Position numbers and translations under genes: made by a program
The notes under the pieces: generated by a model
Database searches by the model: none
Told to the model about the DNA's origin: nothing
Seen by the model: only the letters and a program-made list of their open reading frames with translations
In this document: positions 1 through 7,096 of the stretch, piece by piece
Position numbering within the stretch: the first letter of the stretch is position 1
Layout: each line of letters begins with the position of its first letter
Source: an uncultured Novosphingobium sp.
GTDB lineage: Bacteria > Pseudomonadota > Alphaproteobacteria > Sphingomonadales > Sphingomonadaceae
Length of the DNA stretch: 29,058 nt
NCBI GenBank assembly: GCA_946886365.1
Contig: CAMPIM010000036.1
Location: 1-29,058 of the forward strand
Direction: 5' to 3'

Positions 1-1578
1 CAGATCAACCGGATCGCCACCGAAGCCGCCTCCGCCGCCGCCATGCGCGCCGCGCAAAGCGCGCGGGCAGCTGGCATCGCGAGCGCCGTGAGCAACATCA
101 CGACGGCGGGCGCGACGTCCCCGCTGCTCGACCAGCAAAGGCGGCAACTGGACGATCTGACCCGCACGCGCAGCGAACTCGCCATGATGTATGGGTCCGA
201 ACATCCCAAGATGCGTGGAGTAGAAGCGCAGATCGCGGAAACCACCGGCAGCATGCAGCAGGAACAGGCGAGGGTCATCGCCGCTGCCACGACCCAGGCC
301 CAGAACGCGGCCGCCCGTGAAGCGGGCATCGCAAGGAGCGAGGCGGCCTCTGCCGCATCGCGCGCAGGCCAGTTGGAAGGAACGCTGCGTTCGATCACTG
401 GCAAGGCATTCGCGAACACCGCCGCGACGGTCGAGCTGAACTCGCTCGAACGCAATGCGGAAGCCGCGCGCAGTGCTTTCACCGCCATGAGCACGCGTGC
501 GCAGCAGGTGAAAGCCAGCCTCGCGGCATCGGGCATCCATTCGCGCCTGATGTCGCCTGCCGCCGTCCCGCAGGACCCGATTTCGCCCCGGCCCAAGTCC
601 GCGACCTTCGCCGCGTTCGTCGGATCGCTGATCCTGGGGCTGCTGGTGGTGTTCGGCATCGAGCTGACGGACAACCGCCTCTGGAATGCCGAGCAGATAT
701 ATCATCAGTTCGGCCTGCGCACCTTTGCCCTGCTGCCCGAGTTGGATGGCGACGCCCTGAGGTCGGCAAAGGCGAACCCGGTGCTTCAAGACCCCCAGTC
801 GCTCTTTGCCGAGGTGGCCCGTGGGTTGGGAAGCGAGGTCGCCGAACTGGCCCAGCCGGGAAGGGCGCAGACCGTGCTGATCACCTCGCCCATTACCGGA
901 GACGGCAAATCGACCGTCACGCTCACCCTGCTGGCTGCGGCCGTCGCCATGGGCCGCCGCGCGATCGTGATCGACCTCGATCTGCGCCGTCCCAGTGACG
1001 TTCTGCGTCCCACCGATGATGCGGGGGGGAAGCCGGACCTCATCGATTTTCTCAGCGGTGCGGTCGATGCGCGCCATATGCTTCCAACGCTCGCCCTGAC
1101 GCAAAGGCCAGACGCAGAGCAGCCGTCCGAAATCACTACCTATGAACCCGTTGTCCTCAGCGCGCGTGAACCTGCGCGCAATCCGGCCGCGATCATGCGG
1201 CTGGGGAAGGTCAACGACCTGTTGGACCATCTGCGCGAACATTATGATCTCCTGATCATCAATGCGCCCCCCACGCTTGCCACGCGGGATTCGCGCATGC
1301 TGATGGATGCGGCCGATCAGACGCTGCTGGTGGTGCGGTGGGGTCGCACCACGATCGAACAGGTGCGCGCGGCGTTGCAGGTGCTGCAAAAGCCGGTGGA
1401 CGGTGTCGTCATCAATCGCGTCGATTATGCGGAACACGCCCGTCGCGGCTATGGCGATCCGGTCCAGTTCTACATGGATTCAGCGGAATATTTCAGCGGC
1501 GAAATGCCGACCCCTCGCCGCTGGTATGAGCGGATGGCCCCATCGCGCTGGCGCGACCGCGCGGACCATATGGCATGA
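1..1578 (+). CDS. Wzc/GumC-like polysaccharide co-polymerase with C-terminal BY-kinase domain (5' partial)
   Basis: Inner-membrane protein that would set exopolysaccharide chain length and link Wzy polymerisation to Wza export. The reading frame is open from base 1, so the N-terminal first membrane segment and most of the Wzz part lie outside the window. Visible in order: an Ala/Gln-rich coiled-coil periplasmic part, a Pro-rich stretch (PRPKS), a second membrane helix (about nt 607-675) and a cytoplasmic P-loop kinase domain. Walker A is GDGKST at nt 898-915, and Walker A' is VIDLDLRRP with Asp codons at 973 and 979. The Walker B position reads LLIINAPP, so the usual Asp is Asn (codon 1261-1263). 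The C-terminus carries a loose group of tyrosines (RGYGDP, FYMDSAEYF, RWYER) that could be autophosphorylation sites. It ends its transcription unit, with a hairpin just downstream. Family assignment is firm; kinase activity is uncertain. Confidence 0.93.
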   Translation, partial: QINRIATEAASAAAMRAAQSARAAGIASAVSNITTAGATSPLLDQQRRQLDDLTRTRSELAMMYGSEHPKMRGVEAQIAETTGSMQQEQARVIAAATTQAQNAAAREAGIARSEAASAASRAGQLEGTLRSITGKAFANTAATVELNSLERNAEAARSAFTAMSTRAQQVKASLAASGIHSRLMSPAAVPQDPISPRPKSATFAAFVGSLILGLLVVFGIELTDNRLWNAEQIYHQFGLRTFALLPELDGDALRSAKANPVLQDPQSLFAEVARGLGSEVAELAQPGRAQTVLITSPITGDGKSTVTLTLLAAAVAMGRRAIVIDLDLRRPSDVLRPTDDAGGKPDLIDFLSGAVDARHMLPTLALTQRPDAEQPSEITTYEPVVLSAREPARNPAAIMRLGKVNDLLDHLREHYDLLIINAPPTLATRDSRMLMDAADQTLLVVRWGRTTIEQVRAALQVLQKPVDGVVINRVDYAEHARRGYGDPVQFYMDSAEYFSGEMPTPRRWYERMAPSRWRDRADHMA

Positions 1579-1585
1579 CGGCCTG

Positions 1586-1614
1586 AAGGCTGCGCGATAC
1601 CTTCGTGCAGCCTT
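1586..1614 (+). terminator. Possible terminator hairpin after the kinase gene
   Basis: A perfect 8-bp inverted repeat (AAGGCTGC at 1586-1593, GCAGCCTT at 1607-1614) with a 13-nt loop starts 8 nt after the stop codon of the chain-length regulator. The following T-run is only three bases, so it is a weak candidate for intrinsic termination. It could also be an mRNA 3'-end stabiliser. Confidence 0.35.
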
Positions 1615-1744
1615 TCGCGGATTGGCCTGTCGCTGTGCGCGCCAGGGCAGGCGCTCTCCCCAGAGCAGAGTGCCAAGTTGCGGGCTCATCAGAAGCTGTC
1701 GGCGGGAAGAGGGCTGAAGCGCCTTTCTTCCGAAACGAACCTCA

Positions 1745-1768
1745 TGCAATCTCATGCGCGAGATTGCA
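1745..1768. repeat. Perfect 9-bp inverted repeat
   Basis: Arms at 1745-1753 (TGCAATCTC) and 1760-1768 (GAGATTGCA) surround the loop ATGCGC. It sits mid-spacer, has no T-run on either strand and is not near a start codon. It could be a protein-binding palindrome or an RNA hairpin; the sequence does not decide. Confidence 0.4.
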
Positions 1769-2027
1769 GCGCCGATCATTTGGGCCATGAACGCCGCTGA
1801 CGAACGATGGACTTAACAGCCAGGCGCGCAGAGATGTCCCGCAAAATCGCAATCGCCGCTGATGCCATGGCGCCCGCATATCCTGCCCAAATCGACACGC
1901 CCACTTAACCCCTCTGTCCGGCCTCTCGAAGGCCCCAGACGGAAGAAGGGTGATGATCCGGAAGATGTGTCAATGGTGCCCAGGAGAGCGAGTATGGGCA
2001 ACGGTCACTGAAAACCGGGCAGGGCCT

Positions 2028-3443
2028 TCAGCTTTCCAGCGGGGGAAGATGGCCGCGCATGCCTCTGCGTTGTGAGGGGGAAGGCAAGAAGCGAGGGCTG
2101 ATCACGCCCGGCCCGATCAGCGCAGGACTGACGGCGAGGAAGACGAACAGGAACCAGCATCGCCCATAAACGTGCGGCATGCCCATCACCGCGTTGGCAA
2201 AGGTTACGAGCGTCGTGACGATCGTCAGCAGCACGAGCTTTCCATACCGCGCTCGATAGCCGACGATGCCCGCCAATATCGGCACGGTCATCAGCACCAG
2301 ATAGCCGAGCAACGACAGGCCGCCACCCTCGTTCAACAGCAGCAAATAAAGATTATGGACAGGAAGACCATAGCGGCTTTCCTGCCGATACTGATCCGCG
2401 CCAAGGCCGATGATGAGATTCTTGTCGGCCATCTCCAACGCTTCCCGGTTCAACTCCTGCCGGGACTCGAACGTACCCGCGGTCGAAAGATCGCCAGAGT
2501 TCAGGGCGGAAAGAACCCTGGTCTGGAATGTCGCGGGAAGATAATTCTGCCCGAATGCGAGCACGGCAGCGCCCAGCGCCGCGACGATGATCAGGGTCTT
2601 GAAATTCCGTCTGCCGCCGAAGAAAATCAGGGCGGCGGCGATCATGCTGTAAAGTCCGGTATTGGAACTGGTCAGGATCACGCCCGTGATGAGAATGGCG
2701 AGGCAGGGCAGCGCAATCATCGGCCGCATCTGTTTGGACAGGAGCATCAGCCAGACGAGCGTCATCGCCATGACCGTCAGCACGCCCATGCCATTGGGAT
2801 TGCCGGCAAAGCCCTGTAGCCGCTTGTTGCCGGTGACCAGGGCCATCTGTTCCCTGTCGATGCTGTAATAACCGGCCGAGTAGACCATGGCGCCGAGCGC
2901 GCACATGACCACCATGCCCCAGATTCCGCATTTGATCAGGCGGACGACTTCTTCCTCCGGCCGACGCAGCAGGACGAGCGGCACGAGCAGATAGGCGAAG
3001 GAATATTGCGTGACCAACACCAGGCATCGGACCATATCGCCCTTGAAAACGCTGCCTATGAAAAGGCCGCCGCTAAGCATCAGCAGTCCCAGCACCCAGA
3101 GCCAGTTCAGACTGGCAAAGGGCGACGCCACCCTCCCTGTCGACACACGCAGGAAGAAGGCGCCTGCGAACATCACGTCGCTTATGGTTATGTAAAGGCT
3201 GGGATGGCGAAAGGCGTTGTAAGGCGCGAAAAACACCGCGCCTTGCAGCAGGACGAATTCCCATCTGTGGAGTTCGTCCGTCCAGAATTGCGTTCGTTCC
3301 TGGGCGGGGCTGGCACGACGGCCGCCGGGCAATGGATAATGGCTTGCCTGATACTGACTGGTTTGCACGCCTGGCGCTCCGGCTATTTTTCTGCCTTGTT
3401 CCGTGACTAGGATGCAAATCTGGCCCGACTTAGTCCATTGCAC
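2028..3443 (-). CDS. Wzy/O-antigen ligase-like polysaccharide polymerase
   Basis: Polytopic inner-membrane protein predicted to polymerise lipid-linked repeat units on the periplasmic face (O-antigen ligase/polymerase, Wzy_C-like). About ten or more hydrophobic helices are visible, starting at FVLLQGAVFFAPY. Before the last helices there is a larger periplasmic loop with the GLGADQYR and PVHNLYLLLLNEGG motifs typical of the family; the His-Asn (VHN) motif is a common ligase/polymerase hallmark. Length (471 aa) fits. The annotated start is a GTG with a weak upstream AGG. A second in-frame GTG at 3368, preceded by GGAG at about 8 nt, is an alternative that removes 25 residues with no membrane segment. 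It lies 121 nt downstream of the LuxR-type regulator gene on the same strand, with a hairpin between. Polymerase and ligase roles cannot be separated by sequence; context favours polymerase. Confidence 0.85.
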   Translation of the reverse strand: MQWTKSGQICILVTEQGRKIAGAPGVQTSQYQASHYPLPGGRRASPAQERTQFWTDELHRWEFVLLQGAVFFAPYNAFRHPSLYITISDVMFAGAFFLRVSTGRVASPFASLNWLWVLGLLMLSGGLFIGSVFKGDMVRCLVLVTQYSFAYLLVPLVLLRRPEEEVVRLIKCGIWGMVVMCALGAMVYSAGYYSIDREQMALVTGNKRLQGFAGNPNGMGVLTVMAMTLVWLMLLSKQMRPMIALPCLAILITGVILTSSNTGLYSMIAAALIFFGGRRNFKTLIIVAALGAAVLAFGQNYLPATFQTRVLSALNSGDLSTAGTFESRQELNREALEMADKNLIIGLGADQYRQESRYGLPVHNLYLLLLNEGGGLSLLGYLVLMTVPILAGIVGYRARYGKLVLLTIVTTLVTFANAVMGMPHVYGRCWFLFVFLAVSPALIGPGVISPRFLPSPSQRRGMRGHLPPLES

Positions 3444-3449
3444 ATAATG

Positions 3450-3474
3450 CCTGCCCGGCGTTCAAAAGGGCAGG
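3450..3474 (-). repeat. Inverted repeat directly upstream of the polymerase start
   Basis: CCTGCCC (3450-3456) and GGGCAGG (3468-3474) form a perfect 7-bp stem with an 11-nt loop. On the minus strand the promoter-distal arm ends 6 nt before the GTG at 3443 and contains the only Shine-Dalgarno-like AGG. Folding could therefore hide the ribosome binding site, or act as a partial terminator after the regulator gene. There is no T-run. Confidence 0.35.
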
Positions 3475-3564
3475 GGACGATATCCGATTGGGTAGGGGGT
3501 CAGGCAATGAAAACGGATGGTTAGCACCGCCCGTGAAAATGCTGCCTCTGTCCTCCGGCGGTCG

Positions 3565-4320
3565 TCACGCACTTGCCGAACAATCGGCGGTGCCGCGCGT
3601 GGCGCCCCTCGGCGGGAAAGCGGCAGGGCTGGCCTTGGATGGCGAGGGCGTTGCGCTGTCAGCTCTCTGACCATGCAGTCCCTGTCCTGCTGCCCATATA
3701 GCTGCCTGGGTGCGATTGGACACCCGCAGCTTGCGCAGGACCGCTTTCACATGAACCTTGACCGTGGCTTCGCTGATCGAAAGCTCGCGCGAGATGACCT
3801 TGTTGGGCAATCCTGCGATCAGGCGCCGTAATATCTCCATTTCCCGTGCCGACAGATTGGCGCAGTCGATAGACACGGCGTTGGGCGTTTCCTCGCAGAC
3901 GGCGGATTGGTCGATCAGCTTCTGGGCCAGTTGAGAAGGAAAGATCTTTTCTCCCAACGCGATCAGGTCGAGATACCCTCCTAGTCGTTCGCATGACAGG
4001 TCATTGATCAGATAGCCTTCGGCGCCCGATCGAAAAGCATCCAGCATTGCGTCGAAATCGAACTTGTTGGCGAGTATCGCGATCCGCGCGCTTGGATAAT
4101 ATTCGCGCGCTCGAGCAAGCGCCGCGCCGTTCCATTCCATGTCCTGATCTTCGATCAGCAGCAAAAGGCAGTCGGAATCGGCGACGTGGGCGGGGCAAGG
4201 CTCGTCCAGTCTGGCCCCGGTATAGAGGATCTGACGCTGTTGTGACGAAAGAAGCCGCCGGAGACCCTCTCTGACGATGGAGCTTCCGCCCACAAGCACA
4301 ACATCTGAATCCATTGTCAT
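3565..4320 (-). CDS. LuxR/NarL-family transcriptional regulator with degenerate receiver domain
   Basis: Cytoplasmic DNA-binding regulator of 251 aa. Residues about 5-125 have the shape of a response-regulator receiver domain. Residues about 155-212 are a clear LuxR/GerE helix-turn-helix (LSAREMEILRRL, then ISEATVKVHVKAVLRKL). The receiver lacks the phosphorylation residues: the acidic pair is GG (residues 11-12, VGGSSIVREGL), the beta-3 Asp position reads LLLLIED with no Asp in the expected place, and the conserved Lys is Asn (GYLIND, residue 106). The last about 30 residues are Ser/Pro/Ala-rich and look unstructured. The ATG start is backed by AGGGAGG at 6-nt spacing. An 8-bp inverted repeat lies 17 nt upstream of the start. 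It sits between the polymerase and the sugar-nucleotide genes, so it probably controls the locus, through ligand or protein binding rather than phosphorylation (inference). Confidence 0.9.
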   Translation of the reverse strand: MTMDSDVVLVGGSSIVREGLRRLLSSQQRQILYTGARLDEPCPAHVADSDCLLLLIEDQDMEWNGAALARAREYYPSARIAILANKFDFDAMLDAFRSGAEGYLINDLSCERLGGYLDLIALGEKIFPSQLAQKLIDQSAVCEETPNAVSIDCANLSAREMEILRRLIAGLPNKVISRELSISEATVKVHVKAVLRKLRVSNRTQAAIWAAGQGLHGQRADSATPSPSKASPAAFPPRGATRGTADCSASA

Positions 4321-4941
4321 CGTCCGCCTCCCTCAACATCACAGAAAGACTGTGATGGATTGAATGCAAAAGCACTTGCTGAAGGCGACCCCTGTCTTAT
4401 CGGGTCGGAGAGTATCACAAATGCAGCGTTGAACAATAGGCGTAACATTTTGGAAAAATTTAACTTACGTGAAGATCGTGCGTTGGCGCGATTTCGCTAA
4501 CCGCTTGTCTATTCATGAATTTGTCTGAACCATCCCAAAGAGCAAGGAAGCGCTGTCCTTTAGGGTGGCCTGATGACATGTGTTGAACAGCATGTGCGAT
4601 TCGCGCGTAACCTATTGTGGAAATGATCTTCTGGCAGTGGCTTGGATTTAGCCCGTCAGTCGATGTCGTGGGCGAATACGACCCGGCGCACATGTCAATT
4701 AGCCAAAAGACTTAATCCAGCTTCCTCCCGCAAATCATTCGGGGCGCATGCCTGCGGATATTCTGCTCGTTCGGCCAACACCCGCACCGATTCCTGCCAC
4801 AAGGGATGATAGCTGTCTGGTTCATTGCGGCCGGGGGCCAAGTTGTTACCGTTTTACTCGTGATCTAGACGATCGCGCTCCGCATGCTGCGACAGGCCCT
4901 CTTTGGCAGCATGCGGGGCTTGTTCGTCGGAGGTCCTTCTC
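4321..4941. promoter_or_regulatory. Long intergenic control region between regulator and sugar-nucleotide genes
   Basis: About 620 nt lie between divergent genes (regulator to the left, dehydratase to the right). Part of it is clearly more AT-rich than its surroundings (about 4410-4640). It holds the inverted repeat at 4337-4357, a perfect 10-nt palindrome ATTCATGAAT (4511-4520), and a minus-strand TGTGATACT at 4411-4419 that resembles an extended -10 element for the regulator gene. A 77-codon minus-strand open frame (4460-4693) has no ribosome binding site or recognisable product and was not called. Divergent promoters with regulator sites are likely here, but no complete promoter can be assigned. 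Confidence 0.5.
4337..4357. promoter_or_regulatory. Inverted repeat CATCACAG-N5-CTGTGATG, possible operator
   Basis: Perfect 8-bp arms (4337-4344 and 4350-4357) with the 5-nt centre AAAGA. It lies 17 nt upstream of the regulator start codon, next to its Shine-Dalgarno sequence. Size and position suit autoregulation by a dimeric HTH protein; an RNA hairpin in the leader is the alternative. Confidence 0.4.
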
Positions 4942-4955
4942 TTGAACCGCAAGGG
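4929..4955 (+). promoter_or_regulatory. Two ribosome binding sites deciding the start of the dehydratase gene
   Basis: A consensus GGAGGT at 4929-4934 lies 7 nt before an in-frame TTG (4942). AAGGG at 4951-4955 lies 7 nt before the in-frame ATG (4963). The two starts differ by seven residues. The ATG is used here because ATG is usually preferred, but the stronger Shine-Dalgarno belongs to the TTG. Confidence 0.5.
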
Positions 4956-4962
4956 TTTTGCT

Positions 4963-7044
4963 ATGGATGCGAGCGCGCCGCCCGCTGGATCTGACCCGCT
5001 TCTTGACGATCTCGCAGACCCGCGGGCGGAGGTTTCCGCTGGTGGGCCTGGATGGGCGATATTGCTGCACGATCTGCTGACGCGGCCGACCGGCTTTCCC
5101 GGCCCGGCCCGTTTCGCGGCGCTCATGCTGATCGACGCTTCGTTGATCCTGACCACCCTGCTTCTGGTCGTGATGGCCATACCGGGCAGCGTTTCGGCGG
5201 CCTTCTATGACCGTCCCAGCCTCATGATCTTCTTCACCCTGGTGGCGGTGTTCGCTCTCTGCCTGACGGGCCTTTACTGGCGAAGCTGGCGCTTTCTCTC
5301 CTTCGGCGACTGCATCGCGCTTTCGACAGGGGTCGCGGGCGGAGCGACCGCGGCATGGAGCATGTGCCTGATCATCTCGGCAAAGATACGGGCCGTGCCG
5401 CTGGAGGCGGTCGGTTTCGCGCTGCTGCATTCGGCGTTGCTGCTGGTGGCGATGATCGGCGTGCGAACGGTGCGCCGGGGTCTGCGCGAATTTGCCCTGG
5501 CGCATATCGTCCCTCCCGGCGGTGGTCACAACATATTGCTGCTGGGTGAGTTGGACTGGATACGGTCGCTGATGGACATGCTTCGCGCCGAGCGGACCAA
5601 TCGGTTCAATGTCGTCGGCGCGCTCACCTTTGACGGACGCGAGACGCGGTTGCAGGTCGCCGGTGTACCTGTGCTGGGTTCGCCCGACAAATTGCCGCAG
5701 ATCGTGGAGATGCTGGCGACGCGGGGGCTGAAGCCCGAAAGCCTCGTCATACGCGGCGACAGGACGATGCCGCGCCGGTCCTTCTCCCATCTGGTGAAGT
5801 TGGCCGATCAGTGCGACCTGACGGTCGCGCACGCCAACGATCTGCAAAAGGCGAAGGACGGAACGGCACGGTTGGAAATCAAGCAGTTCGAGCTGGCCGA
5901 CCTGCTCGGCCGACCCGAAGTCTCCCTCCAGCGCAGCATCGTGGATCGGCTGATCCGCGCCCGCCGGATATTGGTGACGGGCGCGGGCGGCACGATCGGC
6001 GGCGAACTGGTGCGCCAGATCGCCACCTTCCGCCCGGCCGAGATCGTTCTCCTCGATCATTGCGAGTTCAATCTCTACACCATCGAGATGCAGGCGCGGG
6101 ACAAGTTCCCGGATCTCATCTGTCGGCCCGAACTCTGCTCGATCCGCGACCGCGCCGCGCTCAATGACGTCTTCCAGCGGCATCAGCCGGAGGTCGTTTT
6201 CCATGCCGCCGCGCTGAAGCATGTGCCCATCGTCGAGGCCAATCCGTGCGAGGGTGCCCATACCAATGTGCTTGGCACACGAAATGTCGCGGACGCGGTC
6301 TGCGCTTATGGCTCGCTCGCGATGATCCAGGTATCGACGGACAAGGCGGTCAACCCGGTGGGCGTCATGGGCGCCACCAAGCGCCTTGGCGAACTCTACT
6401 GCCAGGCGCTTGACCTGATCGGCCAGTGCGACCCTGATAGCCCGCGTTTCATGACGGTACGGTTCGGCAATGTGCTGGGTTCCAGCGGATCGCTCGTGCC
6501 CCTGCTTCAACAGCAAATGGCCGCCGGAAAGCCGCTCACCATCACGCACCCGGACATCAAGCGCTATTTCATGACCGTGGGCGAAGCGGTGCAGCTCATC
6601 CTGCAAAGCAGCGCCCGCGCGATGGAAACCAACATTGATCGCGGCACCATTTTCGTCCTCGACATGGGTGAGCCGATCAAGATCGTCGACATCGCCCGGC
6701 GAATGATCCGTCTGGCGGGCCTGCGTCCGGACATCGACGTGCCGATCAAGTTCGTCGGCCTTCGTCCCGGCGAGAAGCTTTACGAGGAATTGTTCGACAC
6801 CACCGAGGAACAGCTTCGTTCCAGCATCCCTGGAGTTATCGAAGCAAGCCCTTGCCCCGTCCCGCTCGAAAAGCTCGTGAACGCTTTCACCGAATTGGCA
6901 AACCTCATCCATACCCATGATGAGGATGGGGTGCGCGACCTGATGAAGGAATTGCTGCGCGCGCCCGCCCAATCGAACTGGGCAAAAACGCTGCGAGAAT
7001 TGACTCGGGAGATCGACCTGGTCGGCAAGGCTGCGAACGAATGA
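4963..7044 (+). CDS. Membrane-bound nucleotide-sugar 4,6-dehydratase/epimerase (FlaA1/WbpM/CapD family)
   Basis: Predicted to convert UDP-GlcNAc-type sugars to a 4-keto-6-deoxy intermediate at the cytoplasmic face of the inner membrane. Four membrane helices lie at about residues 51-73, 88-105, 117-140 and 148-168. A CoA-binding-like Rossmann domain follows (about 188-295), then an extended SDR domain with the NAD-binding GAGGTIG (340-346). The active-site region reads VSTDKAVNP (457-465) followed by VMGATKR, so Met (469) replaces the usual SDR Tyr and Lys is at 473; this Ser-Met-Lys arrangement is known from WbpM-type enzymes. The C-terminal LRPGEKLYEELF is typical of the large family members, and 693 aa fits. 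It is followed 52 nt later by a DegT aminotransferase gene, which would take the keto sugar on to an amino sugar. The exact sugar substrate cannot be read from sequence. Confidence 0.92.
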   Translation: MDASAPPAGSDPLLDDLADPRAEVSAGGPGWAILLHDLLTRPTGFPGPARFAALMLIDASLILTTLLLVVMAIPGSVSAAFYDRPSLMIFFTLVAVFALCLTGLYWRSWRFLSFGDCIALSTGVAGGATAAWSMCLIISAKIRAVPLEAVGFALLHSALLLVAMIGVRTVRRGLREFALAHIVPPGGGHNILLLGELDWIRSLMDMLRAERTNRFNVVGALTFDGRETRLQVAGVPVLGSPDKLPQIVEMLATRGLKPESLVIRGDRTMPRRSFSHLVKLADQCDLTVAHANDLQKAKDGTARLEIKQFELADLLGRPEVSLQRSIVDRLIRARRILVTGAGGTIGGELVRQIATFRPAEIVLLDHCEFNLYTIEMQARDKFPDLICRPELCSIRDRAALNDVFQRHQPEVVFHAAALKHVPIVEANPCEGAHTNVLGTRNVADAVCAYGSLAMIQVSTDKAVNPVGVMGATKRLGELYCQALDLIGQCDPDSPRFMTVRFGNVLGSSGSLVPLLQQQMAAGKPLTITHPDIKRYFMTVGEAVQLILQSSARAMETNIDRGTIFVLDMGEPIKIVDIARRMIRLAGLRPDIDVPIKFVGLRPGEKLYEELFDTTEEQLRSSIPGVIEASPCPVPLEKLVNAFTELANLIHTHDEDGVRDLMKELLRAPAQSNWAKTLRELTREIDLVGKAANE

Positions 7045-7096
7045 CCGGGTGCCATCGGTTCCGGCGGCCGATGCCCATAGCCCGGGGGATGACGAT

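Larger units (their letters stand above)
1579..2027. other. 449-nt spacer between convergent genes
   Basis: The spacer lies between the end of the kinase gene (+) and the end of the polymerase gene (-). It holds the hairpin at 1586-1614 and a second perfect inverted repeat at 1745-1769: arms of 9 bp (TGCAATCTC and GAGATTGCA) around a 6-nt loop. Short open frames on both strands have no ribosome binding site and no recognisable protein. Its length is unusual for a convergent junction in this compact region. No RNA gene was recognised. Confidence 0.5.

Noticed and set aside
4460..4693. A 77-codon minus-strand open frame in the control region
   Set aside because: No ribosome binding site, no recognisable protein, and it overlaps the AT-rich palindrome-bearing part.
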